Source: Rhodoferax sp.
GTDB taxonomy: Bacteria > Pseudomonadota > Gammaproteobacteria > Burkholderiales > Burkholderiaceae_C
Direction: 5' to 3'
Assembly (NCBI GenBank): GCA_031291295.1
Contig: JARLJI010000116.1
Location: forward strand, 286,190-350,189
Length of the DNA: 64,000 nt
In this document: in pieces, positions 10,111-20,243 of the stretch
Position numbering within the stretch: position 1 is the stretch's first letter
Layout: each line of letters starts with the position of its first letter
The notes under the pieces: generated by a model
Told to the model about the DNA's origin: nothing
The model's input: the letters and a program-made list of their open reading frames with translations, nothing else
Database searches by the model: none
Program-made: the position numbers and the translations under genes

Positions 10111-11292
10111 ATGCTGAAGAAACTACTGGCCATCATGGCCGCCATCGTGGCATTCCAGGGCGGCGCCTTAGCCCAAAACACGATCAAACTCGGTGTGGTG
10201 AACATCGACACCGGACCCTTCGCGGTCAGCGGCGCCTACGTCAACGACGGCGCGGCGTTCGCAGTGGAGACGCTCAATGCTCAGGGCGGGGCGCTTGGGC
10301 GCAAGTACGAACTTATCACACAGAACCATGCGGGCACCCCGGCGTCGGCCATCGCCGCCGCTAACCGGCTGGTTGAGCAACAGGGCGTTTCGTTCTTCAC
10401 CGGCCTCAACCCGTCCGGTACCTCGCTGGCCATCGCGTCCAAGATGTCGGGGCTGAACGCGTTGTTCCTCGATGCGACGGCAGCCTCGGACGACCTCACT
10501 GGGAAGAACTGCGGACCGAACTACTTTCGTATCGGCATCACCGACGGCATGCAGGTTAACAGCTTCCGCGAACTCGCGGCCAAGAGTGGTGTCAAGACTT
10601 GGGATCTGCTGATGGCTGACATCGCGGTCGGCCACGACACCGCAAGGCGCTTCGCCGCCGCGATACAGGAAAGCGGTGGCAAGATCAACAAGACGCTGTT
10701 CGCGCCGATCACGGCTTCCGACCTCGGCAGCTATATCGACCAACTGCTCGACAAGCCGGCCGAAGGCCTGTTGATGTACTACCCGTCGTCGGGCGGCATC
10801 GCCTTGATCAAGCAGCAGCGGGCCTTCAGGCTGTTCGAGAAGTACAAGACGGTGTTGTCAGCCTCGATGGTCAACGAGATCCTGATCGGCGCGCAGGGCG
10901 ACGCCAGCGTTGGACTGTGGTCGGCTCAAAGCTACTTTTGGACCATGCCCGGCGAGCGCAATGCGGCATTCGTGAAAGCTTTTGAGCAGCGCTACAAGCG
11001 CAAGCCGACCTATATTGACGCGGACGCCTACATGTCGTTTGAACTGCTGCATCAGGCAATCCTGAAAGCCAAGTCGACCGATGTCACGGCTGTGCGCAAC
11101 GCGCTGGCCGGCCTCAAGGCCGAGACCGTGGTGGGCGAGGTCGAGATGCGCGCGGCCGACCATCAGCTGCTGCGTCCGCTGGTGGTGGTGCAGGCCACCA
11201 AGGCCGGCGAGGGCAAGGGGGAGATTACGATGAGGTCGATCGAAACGAGGGCGCAGATCGCGCCAGCGCTCAGCCCGGAATGCAAGATGTGA
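10111..11292 (+). CDS. ABC transporter substrate-binding protein (LivJ/HAAT family)
   Basis: Signal peptide 'MLKKLLAIMAAIVAFQGGALAQ' then type I periplasmic-binding fold; last gene of a permease/ATPase operon. Confidence 0.92.
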   Translation: MLKKLLAIMAAIVAFQGGALAQNTIKLGVVNIDTGPFAVSGAYVNDGAAFAVETLNAQGGALGRKYELITQNHAGTPASAIAAANRLVEQQGVSFFTGLNPSGTSLAIASKMSGLNALFLDATAASDDLTGKNCGPNYFRIGITDGMQVNSFRELAAKSGVKTWDLLMADIAVGHDTARRFAAAIQESGGKINKTLFAPITASDLGSYIDQLLDKPAEGLLMYYPSSGGIALIKQQRAFRLFEKYKTVLSASMVNEILIGAQGDASVGLWSAQSYFWTMPGERNAAFVKAFEQRYKRKPTYIDADAYMSFELLHQAILKAKSTDVTAVRNALAGLKAETVVGEVEMRAADHQLLRPLVVVQATKAGEGKGEITMRSIETRAQIAPALSPECKM

Positions 11293-11293
11293 C

Positions 11294-12871
11294 ATGCCTG
11301 CGAACGATAGCTCGATGCAGATAGCCAACTTGCTGGAGCAGGACTTCAGCACCATCTCGACGCTGATCCGCGCGCACGCTGAGGCGCACCCCGCGCAACC
11401 CGCGTTGGTGCAGGAGGGGCGCACGCTCAACTACCGCGACCTCGATGCCGCGATGGATCGGGTGGCCGCTGCACTGCAGCGCGATGGTATTGCACCACGC
11501 GACGTTATCGCCATCTGCAGCGCGACCTCGCTGGAATACGCCGTCGTGTTCCTGGGCAGCGTGCGGGCCGGCGTGACCGTCGCGCCACTTGCGCCCGATT
11601 CGACGCCCGTCGGGCTTGCCGCCATGGTGGCCGACGCCGGCGCCAAGCTCTTCTTCCTGAGCGACGGGGTGGCCGGCTCGCTCGGCGACGTCGCCACAAT
11701 GATCGGCGCGCGCCGCATCGCGCTCGACGACTCGACGGCCGGCGCGGCGCTGTCGACGTGGCTGGCTGCGCCCGGCTTCGTGCCGCAAGCGGTCGAGATC
11801 GAGCCACAATGGCCGTTCAACATCATCTATTCGTCCGGCACCACGGGAATGCCCAAGGGCATCGTGATGCCTTACGCGTTCCGCTGGGCGCAGGTCAAGC
11901 TTTTCCGTGTGCTCGGCTACGGCCCCGGCGCGGTGGTACTGGTGTCGATCCCGCTGTACTCGAACATGACCTTGTCGAGCTTCCTGCCGGCGCTGTCGCT
12001 CGGCGCGACCGTCGTGCTGATGGCGAAGTTCGATGCCGGCCATTACCTCGCGCTGTCGCAAGAGCACCGTGTCACGCACAGCATGATGGTGCCGGTGCAG
12101 TTCCAGCGGATTATGGCGCGGCCAGACTTCGACAGCTATGACCTGTCGTCGTTCTGCGTCAAGTCGTGCGGCAGCGCACCGTTCCCGGCGGCACTGAAGG
12201 CTGACGTCGTGACGCGCTGGCCCGGCGGACTGGTCGAGTACTACGGCATGACTGAAGGCGGCGGCGTGTGCGCGCTGCCGGCGCACGAACGGCCCGACAA
12301 GCTGCACACCGTCGGCAAGCCGGCGGCCGGCCACGACATGCGCGTGATCGATGAGGAAGGCCGTGAGCTGCCGCGCGGCGAGATCGGCGAGATCGTCGGC
12401 CGCTCCGGCACCATGATGGTCGGCTACCACAACCTGCCGGCCAAGACCGCCGAGGTCGAATGGTTCGATGCCGAAGGGCGTCGCTTCATCCGCAGTGGTG
12501 ATATCGGCCGTTTCGATGAAGACGGCTATCTGGTCCTCCTCGACCGCAAGAAGGACATGGTCATTTCGGGCGGCTTCAACGTCTACCCGATCGACCTCGA
12601 GAACGTGCTGCGCAGGCATCAAGACGTGGCCGACGCGGCCGTATTCGGGGTGCCTTCGGAGCGCTGGGGCGAGTCGCCGATGGCCTGCGTCGTGCTGCGC
12701 GCCGGATCGACGACCACGGCCGATGCGCTGATGGCCTGGGCCAACGGGCAGTTGGCCAAGGCGCAGCGCCTGGCCGCGGTGAAGCTCGTCGCGAGCCTGC
12801 CGCGCAGCGACATCGGCAAGATCCTCAAGCGCGAATTGCGCGCGACCTGGGGCGCCGTGCCCGCGCCCTGA
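11294..12871 (+). CDS. AMP-dependent acyl-CoA synthetase/ligase
   Basis: 'NIIYSSGTTGMPKGIVMPY', 'YYGMTEGGG', 'RSGDIGRFDEDGYLVLLDRKKDMVISGGFNVYPIDLE', 'GKILKRELR'. Confidence 0.94.
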   Translation: MPANDSSMQIANLLEQDFSTISTLIRAHAEAHPAQPALVQEGRTLNYRDLDAAMDRVAAALQRDGIAPRDVIAICSATSLEYAVVFLGSVRAGVTVAPLAPDSTPVGLAAMVADAGAKLFFLSDGVAGSLGDVATMIGARRIALDDSTAGAALSTWLAAPGFVPQAVEIEPQWPFNIIYSSGTTGMPKGIVMPYAFRWAQVKLFRVLGYGPGAVVLVSIPLYSNMTLSSFLPALSLGATVVLMAKFDAGHYLALSQEHRVTHSMMVPVQFQRIMARPDFDSYDLSSFCVKSCGSAPFPAALKADVVTRWPGGLVEYYGMTEGGGVCALPAHERPDKLHTVGKPAAGHDMRVIDEEGRELPRGEIGEIVGRSGTMMVGYHNLPAKTAEVEWFDAEGRRFIRSGDIGRFDEDGYLVLLDRKKDMVISGGFNVYPIDLENVLRRHQDVADAAVFGVPSERWGESPMACVVLRAGSTTTADALMAWANGQLAKAQRLAAVKLVASLPRSDIGKILKRELRATWGAVPAP

Positions 12872-12895
12872 TCACAACCAAGGAAGGATACAGCG

Positions 12896-14053
12896 ATGGG
12901 ACCACTCGAGGGAGTCAAGGTCGTGGAGATGGCGGGGCTCGCGCCCGGGCCGTTCGCCGCGATGATGCTGGCCGACATGAGCGCGCAGGTGCTGCGCATC
13001 GAGCGGCCGGGGCAGGTTTCACCGCCCGGTCATCCGACCGTGGAGCTGCTCAATCGCAGCCGCGGCGTGGTCGCGCTCGATCTGAAGTCGCCGGCCGGGC
13101 TCGGCACCTTGCGGCGGTTGCTCGACGGCGCCGATGCATTCATCGAAGGCTTCCGGCCGGGGGTGATGGAGCGGCTCGGCCTCGGGCCCGACGCTTGCCT
13201 GGCCACCAACCCGAAGCTGGTCTACGGCCGCATGACAGGCTGGGGGCAAGACGGCCCGCTCGCCAAGGCGGCCGGCCACGACATCAACTACATCGCGCTC
13301 ACCGGCGCGCTGCATTCGATCGGCCGCAAGGGACAGCCGCCGACGGTGCCGCTGAACCTGGTCGGCGACTTCGGCGGCGGCGGCATGTACCTCGCGTTCG
13401 GCATAGTCTGCGCGCTGCTCGAGGCGCGACGCTCGGGCAAGGGGCAGGCCGTCGATGCGGCGATGGTCGATGGCGCGGCCTCGCTGATGACCTACATGTT
13501 CGCCTCGCACGCGGTCGACGCCTGGAGCGACACGCGCGGCGAAAACGTGCTCGATGGCGACACCGCGCCCTGGTACGGCGTGTATGAAACTTCGGATTGC
13601 AGCTACATCAGCATCGCCTCGGCCGAACCGCAGTTCTATGCGGAGCTGCTGCGGCTGACCGGACTTGCCGACGCCGCCGATCGTGCCGCGTTGCCCAATC
13701 AGCTCGATCGCACCAGCTGGCCTGCATTTCGCGCGCGCTTGGCCACGCTGTTCAAGGGGAGGACGCGCGCCGAGTGGTGCGCCGTTATGGAAGGCAGCGA
13801 CGTCTGCTTCGCGCCGGTGCTGACATTGGGCGAAGCTATGGTGCATCCGCACAACCAGGCGCGCGGCATTTTCGTCGAAGTCGACGGCGTGGTGCAGCCG
13901 GCGCCGGCGCCGCGCTTTAGCCGCACCGTGCCCGATCGTCCCACCCTGCCCAAGCGGGTGAGCCAGGACAACACCGATGTGCTGGCCTCGTGGGGTTTCA
14001 CTTCACAAGAGGTGCAGGCACTGCGCAGAGAAGGCGCGTTCGGCACAGCCTGA
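12896..14053 (+). CDS. CaiB/BaiF family protein, alpha-methylacyl-CoA racemase (AMACR)-like
   Basis: 'GLAPGPFAAMMLADM', 'AAGHDINYIALTGALHSIGRKG', 'LNLVGDFGGGGMYL', 'VDAAMVDGAASL' match AMACR signature regions. Confidence 0.85.
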   Translation: MGPLEGVKVVEMAGLAPGPFAAMMLADMSAQVLRIERPGQVSPPGHPTVELLNRSRGVVALDLKSPAGLGTLRRLLDGADAFIEGFRPGVMERLGLGPDACLATNPKLVYGRMTGWGQDGPLAKAAGHDINYIALTGALHSIGRKGQPPTVPLNLVGDFGGGGMYLAFGIVCALLEARRSGKGQAVDAAMVDGAASLMTYMFASHAVDAWSDTRGENVLDGDTAPWYGVYETSDCSYISIASAEPQFYAELLRLTGLADAADRAALPNQLDRTSWPAFRARLATLFKGRTRAEWCAVMEGSDVCFAPVLTLGEAMVHPHNQARGIFVEVDGVVQPAPAPRFSRTVPDRPTLPKRVSQDNTDVLASWGFTSQEVQALRREGAFGTA

Positions 14054-15183
14054 TACCAAATAGCCTTCAATAAGGTTGATAATCAACTTCATCCTGACCT
14101 GATAGGATGAAGCGGATGAAGGCCTTGATCAATGCGGACCCCTCGATCATCGAGAGCCTGGCCGAGCGGCTCAAGAGCGCGCGAGGGCGCCCCGAATACC
14201 AGCGCATCCAGTGCGTTCTGCTACGCGCCACGCTGGGCAGTTCAGCCGCCGAGATCGCCAAGGTGCTGGGCTGGGCCACCACCACGGTGCACAACATTCA
14301 CTCGCGCTTTGCTCGCGAGCACGAGGCCATCTTCGATCTCAAGCCCAAGGGTGGGCGCAATCACCAGCACCTCACGCCCGAGGACGAGGCCGGGCTGCTT
14401 GCCCCCTTCATCGGGCAGGCCCGCGCCGGCGGCATGCTGCAGGTGGCACAAGTGCGCAGCGCCTACGAGCAGCGCGTAGGCCAACCGGTGGCTGCAAGCA
14501 CCATCTACCGGCTACTGGATCGCCACGGCTGGCGCAAAGTCGTGCCGCGCCCGAGGCACCCCAAGGCAGATGTCGCGGCACAGGCCGCCTTTAAAAAAAC
14601 TGCGCCCCGCGCTGCGCCGCGAGGTTGAGCGCCAGGCTCGGCTGGGCCGAGCGGTGCGGCTGATGTTCCAGGACGAAGGCCGCTTCGGCCTGTTGGGCAG
14701 TCCCAGGCGGTGCTGGGCACCCCGGGGCATGCGCCCTGTCGTCGGCGCACGTCTGGTTCGTCAATTCACCTATGCCTTTGCTGCGGTCAGCCCACACGAC
14801 GGCGTCATGGACACCCTGATCCTGCCGTGGGTGAACGCGCAGACCATGTCTTTGTTCCTGGACACGGTGGCACGGCGCCATGCCCATGAGTTCATCGTCA
14901 TGGTCATGGATCGGGCGGGTTGGCATGTCGCGGGTGATTTGGTGGTGCCCGAGAACATGCGCCTGTTGTTCCTTCCCCCCTATAGCCCCGAACTCAACCC
15001 GGCCGAGCACCTGTGGAAGGCGCTGCGCGAGGCCTGCTTTGCCAACACGGTGGTCGCCAGCATGGATGCCGTGGAGAGCGCCTTGGTCAGCGGCCTGCGC
15101 GACATGGAGCAGAACCAGCACCGAACCCAGTCACTGACCGGGTTCGATTGGATAACTTCTATTTCATTGAACGCAATTTAGTA
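14054..15183 (+). mobile_element. IS630-family insertion sequence with TA at both ends
   Basis: Imperfect terminal inverted repeats TACCAAATAGCCTTCAAT (left) / TACTAAATTGCGTTCAAT (right, reverse complement), 15/18 identical, each beginning at a TA dinucleotide; encloses a split IS630 transposase. Confidence 0.88.
14107..15181 (+). CDS. IS630-family transposase in two overlapping frames (14107-14628 and 14570-15181) joined at an A7 tract
   Basis: ORF A helix-turn-helix 'AEIAKVLGWATTTVHNIHSRF'; ORF B DDE domain 'VRLMFQDEGRFGLLG...VMDRAGWHVAGD...LPPYSPELNPAEHLWKALRE'; junction TTTAAAAAAAC at 14590-14600. Confidence 0.9.
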
Positions 15184-15219
15184 TGAGTCCGAACACCCGG
15201 AGCGCACGGGCGCTCGGCG

Positions 15220-15807
15220 CTAGGGCGTCGATTCGTTCAGCGTTCTCACGCGCATGTCGTCCAGCGAGCTGCCGACCATCCGTGTCACCGAGCAGTGATC
15301 GAGCGAGAAGGTCTCGGTGCCCGGCATGCGCATCGCGTGGGCAACCAGCGTCTTGATCGGCATGCCGTGCGAGAACACGGCGACCACGCTCCCGCGCGAA
15401 TCGGCCAGCAGCGCGGCGAACGCGTCCATCACTGTCTTGTGAAAGACATCTGGATCAACGCCCAGGAAGCCCGGCGGCGACGCCAGGAACTCGGCCCAGC
15501 GGTGCGGCTCTTCTCGCCGGATGGTGTCGGGCGAGCGATAGCGATCGGTGTAAAGGTCGCATTCGGCCAGGCCGTTGATCACCTCGATATCGATGCCGAG
15601 CAGGCGCGACAGCGGCGCCGCCGTATCCAGTGCCCGCTGCTGCGGACTGCAGACGATGCGATCGATCGGCTCGAAGGCGAGCCGGCGAAGCGCAAGCACA
15701 CGCGCCTGCACTTGGCCCGCTGCATGCAGCGGCGGATTGCCGGGTCGCAGCGCGTGACCTTCATCGGGCTGGCCGTGTCGAACGAGCAAGAGCTGCTTCA
15801 TGGTCAC
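15220..15807 (-). CDS. histidine phosphatase family protein (phosphoglycerate mutase-like)
   Basis: 'LLLVRHGQPDEG' RHG motif, 'FSHGMPIKTLVAH' second catalytic His. Confidence 0.9.
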   Translation of the reverse strand: MTMKQLLLVRHGQPDEGHALRPGNPPLHAAGQVQARVLALRRLAFEPIDRIVCSPQQRALDTAAPLSRLLGIDIEVINGLAECDLYTDRYRSPDTIRREEPHRWAEFLASPPGFLGVDPDVFHKTVMDAFAALLADSRGSVVAVFSHGMPIKTLVAHAMRMPGTETFSLDHCSVTRMVGSSLDDMRVRTLNESTP

Positions 15808-15820
15808 CGAGGGATCTTCA

Positions 15821-16846
15821 TCAGGCCATCAGGACGACGACCTTGCCGAACTGCTCGCCACGTTCCAGGCAGTCGAAGGCCGCGTGCACATCATCAAGGG
15901 CGAAGCGGCGATCGATCACCGGCTTGATGGCGCCGCTGGCGAACAAACTGACCAGCTGGCGGAACTCGTCGACGCTGCCGCCTGTGGAGCCGTAGATCTC
16001 GAGCTGGCGAATAAACAGGCGCTGGATTTCCGCCGGCGGATTGGAGCCTGTCGTAGCGCCGCAGGTGACCAGCCGGCCACCGCGCCTCAGGCAACGCAGC
16101 GAGTCGCCCCAGCTCGCCTGGCCAACGCTGTCAATGACCATGTCGACACCTTCGCCGCCGGTCAGCGCGAGCACGCGCTCGGCCACCTGTTCAGTCCGGT
16201 AGTTGACGCCGCTGCTCGCGCCGAGCGCCAGCGCACGTTCTATTTTCGCGTCGCTCGATGAGGTGACGAGTACCCGCGCACCGGCCCGCAATGCCAGTTG
16301 CAGGCTGGCGACAGCGACGCCGCCGCCGATGCCGACGACCAGCACCGTCTCGCCGGGCTGCAGCGCCCGCTTGCCGAACAACATGCGCCAGGCGGTGAGG
16401 TGGCCCGTCATCAGTGCCCCGGCATCGACCAGGTCCACCGCGTCGGGCAAAGGGAAGAAGCACCGGTTGGGCATCACCACGTACTCGGCGAAGCCCCCGT
16501 CGCGATGCTCGCCCATGATGTGGGCCCGCAGGCACAGCGGCTGCTCGCCAGCCATGCAATAGCGGCATCGGCCGCAGAAGGCGTTGGAGTAGAGAACGGC
16601 CTTCTGCCCCGGTCGCAGCCCGCTGTCCGCATCGGCTTCGACCACCACGCCGGCCGCCTCCACACCCATGGTCTGCGGCAGGCTGTGAGTGATCCCGCTG
16701 CCGTTGTCGCGCATGTACAGGTCGACCCGGTTCAGCCCCGCGGCATGCACGCGCATCAAAGCCTCGCCCGGGCGAGGCTTCGGCACAGCGATGTCGCGCA
16801 CGAAGAGCCCGGCACGGCCGCGTTGTTCAAGGATGGCAGCTTTCAT
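15821..16846 (-). CDS. zinc-dependent alcohol dehydrogenase / quinone oxidoreductase-like MDR protein
   Basis: 'MGVEAAGVVVEADADSGLRPGQKAVLYSNAFCGRCRYC', 'VLVVGIGGGVAVASLQLA'. Confidence 0.92.
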   Translation of the reverse strand: MKAAILEQRGRAGLFVRDIAVPKPRPGEALMRVHAAGLNRVDLYMRDNGSGITHSLPQTMGVEAAGVVVEADADSGLRPGQKAVLYSNAFCGRCRYCMAGEQPLCLRAHIMGEHRDGGFAEYVVMPNRCFFPLPDAVDLVDAGALMTGHLTAWRMLFGKRALQPGETVLVVGIGGGVAVASLQLALRAGARVLVTSSSDAKIERALALGASSGVNYRTEQVAERVLALTGGEGVDMVIDSVGQASWGDSLRCLRRGGRLVTCGATTGSNPPAEIQRLFIRQLEIYGSTGGSVDEFRQLVSLFASGAIKPVIDRRFALDDVHAAFDCLERGEQFGKVVVLMA

Positions 16847-16858
16847 GGGCGCCTCGCC

Positions 16859-17662
16859 TCAGTTGGGCGTCAGCACGGCGCCGCCGCAGACCGAGATCAC
16901 TTGGCCGGTGACGTACTGCGAAAGATCGGTCACAAGGAACTCGAGCACCCCCGCGCAATCCTCGACCTTGCCGAAGCGGCGCAGCGGTATTTGCGCTGCC
17001 TCGTCGTCGGTACCGACGCCGCGCTGGGCAGCTTGCGCTGCCACGCGTGCGGTCATCATCACGCCGGGCGCGAGGCAGTTGGCCCGGATGCCGTGCGGCC
17101 CGAGTTCGGCGGCAAGGTAGCGCGTGTAGTGGGTCACGGCGGCCTTCGCCGCGCCGTAGCCCGCCAGCAAGCCCTGCTTGTACGTAGTGATCGCCGACTG
17201 CGACGAGATGTTGACGATCACGCCGGAGCCCTGGCGTTTCATGATCGGCGTCGCCGCCTGACAGCAGTGGACGGCGCTCATGTAGTTCACGTCGAGCAAG
17301 AAGCGCATGTCCTCTTCGGGCGACTCCGACGCGCGGCTGCGCTCGGCCGGAGTCAGTGCGCCGCCTGCGTTGTTGACCAGGATGTCGATCCGGCCGAAGG
17401 CCCGCAGCACTGCGTCTATCGCCCTAAACGCCTCGTCGCGTTGCGCGAGATCGACCTCGATCCCTAGGCTGCGCCGGCCGAGCTGTTCGATCTCCTTCGA
17501 CACGCTCGATGCGTTCAGTCTCTCGCCGAACTCGGCCGCACCATCGAGCTTGATGTCGGCGACGACGACATCGGCTCCGAGAGATGCGAGACGCAGCGCA
17601 TACGCGCGACCTAGACCGCGTGCCGCGCCGGTGACGACGGCGGTCTTGCCGAGAAGCTTCAT
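16859..17662 (-). CDS. short-chain dehydrogenase/reductase (SDR)
   Basis: 'AVVTGAARGLGRAYALRLA', 'DILVNNAGGAL', YxxxK in 'LLAGYGAAKAAVTHYTRYLA'. Confidence 0.93.
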   Translation of the reverse strand: MKLLGKTAVVTGAARGLGRAYALRLASLGADVVVADIKLDGAAEFGERLNASSVSKEIEQLGRRSLGIEVDLAQRDEAFRAIDAVLRAFGRIDILVNNAGGALTPAERSRASESPEEDMRFLLDVNYMSAVHCCQAATPIMKRQGSGVIVNISSQSAITTYKQGLLAGYGAAKAAVTHYTRYLAAELGPHGIRANCLAPGVMMTARVAAQAAQRGVGTDDEAAQIPLRRFGKVEDCAGVLEFLVTDLSQYVTGQVISVCGGAVLTPN

Positions 17663-18429
17663 GATGGATTCCTTTCAGTGTCGATGGGATGAGAGGCAAC
17701 CTTGCGGGACGCGCTCGCGCCGAGATAGGCCTGACGGATCAGGTCACCGTTGCGCAGCTCGTGCGCTGGCCCGTGACCGATGACGCGACCGTTCTGGAGC
17801 ACGTAGGCGGTGTCAGCGATCTGCAACGCGCGCTCGACCATCTGCTCGACTAGTAGGATGGTTGTGCCCTCGGCGCGCAGTTGTACGATCGCGTCGAACA
17901 CCTGGTCGATGACGGCCGGCGCCAGGCCAAGCGAGGGCTCGTCGAGCATCAGCAGCCGGGGCTTGTGCATCAGTGCCTGCGCAATGGCGAGCATCTGCTG
18001 CTGGCCACCCGAGAGGATGCCGGCGCGCACCCGCTGCCGCTCTTGGAGCACGGGAAACAGCGTGAACACGCGCTCGAAGCGCGCTGCCGCCTCGCCCTTC
18101 GCAAGCCGGGTGGCCCACAGGCCGAGCTCGAGATTGTCGCGCACCGACTGCGCACGGAAGAGGCGCCGACCCTCAGCCACGTGCAGCAGGCCTTGAGCGA
18201 CGATCGCCGCCGGGTTCGCGCCGACCAGCGACGCGCCGTCGAAGGCGATACTGCCCGAGCTCGGTCGCAGCAGGCCCGACAGCGCTCGCAGCAGCGTCGA
18301 CTTGCCAGTCCCATTGCTGCCGACCAGCGCGACGAGGCCGCCCTCGGGGAGTTCGAGCGATACGCCTTCGAGCACACCGACATGCCCATAGCCGGCGTGT
18401 AGGTCACGCACTTCCAGCGAGGCGCTCAT
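17659..18429 (-). CDS. ABC transporter ATP-binding protein (LivF family)
   Basis: 'GSNGTGKSTLLRALSG', 'LSGGQQQMLAIAQALMHKPRLLMLDEPSLGLAP'. Confidence 0.93.
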   Translation of the reverse strand: MSASLEVRDLHAGYGHVGVLEGVSLELPEGGLVALVGSNGTGKSTLLRALSGLLRPSSGSIAFDGASLVGANPAAIVAQGLLHVAEGRRLFRAQSVRDNLELGLWATRLAKGEAAARFERVFTLFPVLQERQRVRAGILSGGQQQMLAIAQALMHKPRLLMLDEPSLGLAPAVIDQVFDAIVQLRAEGTTILLVEQMVERALQIADTAYVLQNGRVIGHGPAHELRNGDLIRQAYLGASASRKVASHPIDTERNPS

Positions 18430-20243
18430 CGGGAGCCTCCAGTACCCTCGCGGCCCATGTACGCGCGTTCGACTTCCAGATTGCTGAACACCTCGCCCGG
18501 CGTACCGGCGGCCAGCACCATGCCGCGGTCGAGGACGGTGACCGAGCGGCTGACGCGGGCGATCAGCTCGAGATGGTGTTCGACGATCAGGACCGTCGTG
18601 CCCTGGGCGGCGATGGCCTCGATCAACGCGCCGAGCCGGTCAAGTTCGTCCATCGACAGGCCGGCTGCCGGTTCGTCCAGCAGCAGCAGCGACGGACGTC
18701 CGGCCAGCGCGCGTGCGATCTCGACAAGACGCTGCTGGCCGTGCGGCAGGTCGCCGGCAAGCGCGTGTGCGAGGCCGGCCAGGCCGACGAAGCGCAGCAG
18801 CGTCATCGCCGCGGCCGCGCTCTGGCGCTGATCGCGGTGGGCGCGCGGCAGGCCGAGCACGATCTCGGCGGCCGTGGCCTGCTCGCTGACGAAACCGCCG
18901 AGGCGAACGTTGTCGAGCACCGTCATTTCGTTGAGCAGCTTCGGCGTCTGGAAGGTGCGCCCGACGCCGAGCCGCGCGATCTCGTGCGGCGCAAGCCCCG
19001 AGACGTCGGTCTCGCCGAGCAGCACGTTGCCCTGGTCGCTGCGGATGAAGCCGCTGATCACGTTTAGCGTCGTCGTTTTGCCCGAGCCGTTCGGTCCGAC
19101 CAGCGCATGCGTGTGACCGGCCTCCGCCGTGAGCGCGCAACCGTTGAGCGCCTTGACGCCGCCGAAGTGCTTCTGCAGGCCGCACACGGTAAGCGTCAAA
19201 CGCGCCACGGGTGCGTTGTGTACATCGTGCGATTCGTCTAGGTCGACGTCTGTGCTGCGGATGTTCCAGCGCCGCCAGATCTTCATGCCCATAATACCGT
19301 TCGGTGCGAAGAGCATCAACACCAGCAGCATGACGCCGTAGACCATCAGTCGCCAGCTCTGCAGCGCGCCGAGCAATTCGGGCAGGAGGAAGAAGATCAG
19401 TGTGCCGATCACCGGGCCCCATAGCTTGCCAAGGCCGCCGATCACGATCACCAGCAGGAAGAAGATCGAGAAGTCAACGCTGAAGTCTTCCGGCGTGATG
19501 ACGGTGTTCTGCACCGCGTAGAACCCGCCGGCTAGGCCCGCAAGCGCCGCGCTGATCGCAAACGCAAACAGTTTGATGCGAAGCAGCGAGATGCCCGAAG
19601 CGGTGGCAGCGAGCGGGTTGTCTCGCGCCGCGACCATGCCGCGACCGAGCCGCGAGCGAACGAGATTGCGCGTGCCCCAGAACGCCAGAACTACGCACGC
19701 GGCCACCGCGACGTAGAGCTGCGCGGCGCTCAACGGCTGCCCGCCGATCGTCGGCGCCGGGATACCGACGACGCCGGAGAAGCCGCCCGTCAATCCGCGC
19801 ATTTCGACCAGCAGGTCGGTCACGACCTGGGCGAAGGTTAGCGTGACGAGTGCGAAATACCAGGTCGATAGGCGAAGCGCCGGCAGCGCCATCACGAGGC
19901 CGGCCAGTGCGGCGGCGGCCATACCGGCGAGCGCGGCAAGCCAGAACGACCAGTGCGCATCGACCATCAACAGTGCGGTCGTGTAGCTGCCGATCGCGAC
20001 CAGCGCGCCGTGACCGAGCGACACTTGTCCGGCATAGCCGGTGAGCACGTTCAGGCCGACCGCGACCAACATCATCACGCCGGCCCGGGTTGCGAGGAAC
20101 AGGATGAACTCGCCACGAAACCACAGCGGCAAGGACAACGCGGCAAGCACCGCCACGGCCCACACGGCCGGTGGCAGACGCAGGGCTACGTTTGCGGACG
20201 AGGCGGCCGCTGCCGGCGGACTGTGTTCAGTCATTGGGATCAT
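18426..20243 (-). CDS. fused LivM-type permease + LivG-type ATPase of an ABC transporter
   Basis: 605-aa ORF: N-terminal LivM ('LNVLTGYAGQVSLGHGALVAIGSY', 'RSRLGRGMVAARDNPLAATASG') then LivG ('GPNGSGKTTTLNVISGF', 'LLLLDEPAAGLSMDEL'). Confidence 0.92.
   Translation of the reverse strand: MIPMTEHSPPAAAASSANVALRLPPAVWAVAVLAALSLPLWFRGEFILFLATRAGVMMLVAVGLNVLTGYAGQVSLGHGALVAIGSYTTALLMVDAHWSFWLAALAGMAAAALAGLVMALPALRLSTWYFALVTLTFAQVVTDLLVEMRGLTGGFSGVVGIPAPTIGGQPLSAAQLYVAVAACVVLAFWGTRNLVRSRLGRGMVAARDNPLAATASGISLLRIKLFAFAISAALAGLAGGFYAVQNTVITPEDFSVDFSIFFLLVIVIGGLGKLWGPVIGTLIFFLLPELLGALQSWRLMVYGVMLLVLMLFAPNGIMGMKIWRRWNIRSTDVDLDESHDVHNAPVARLTLTVCGLQKHFGGVKALNGCALTAEAGHTHALVGPNGSGKTTTLNVISGFIRSDQGNVLLGETDVSGLAPHEIARLGVGRTFQTPKLLNEMTVLDNVRLGGFVSEQATAAEIVLGLPRAHRDQRQSAAAAMTLLRFVGLAGLAHALAGDLPHGQQRLVEIARALAGRPSLLLLDEPAAGLSMDELDRLGALIEAIAAQGTTVLIVEHHLELIARVSRSVTVLDRGMVLAAGTPGEVFSNLEVERAYMGREGTGGSR

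Noticed and set aside
11270-12622. 450-aa minus-strand ORF opposite the acyl-CoA ligase
   Set aside because: His/Arg-rich shadow ORF; the plus-strand ligase has full ANL motifs.
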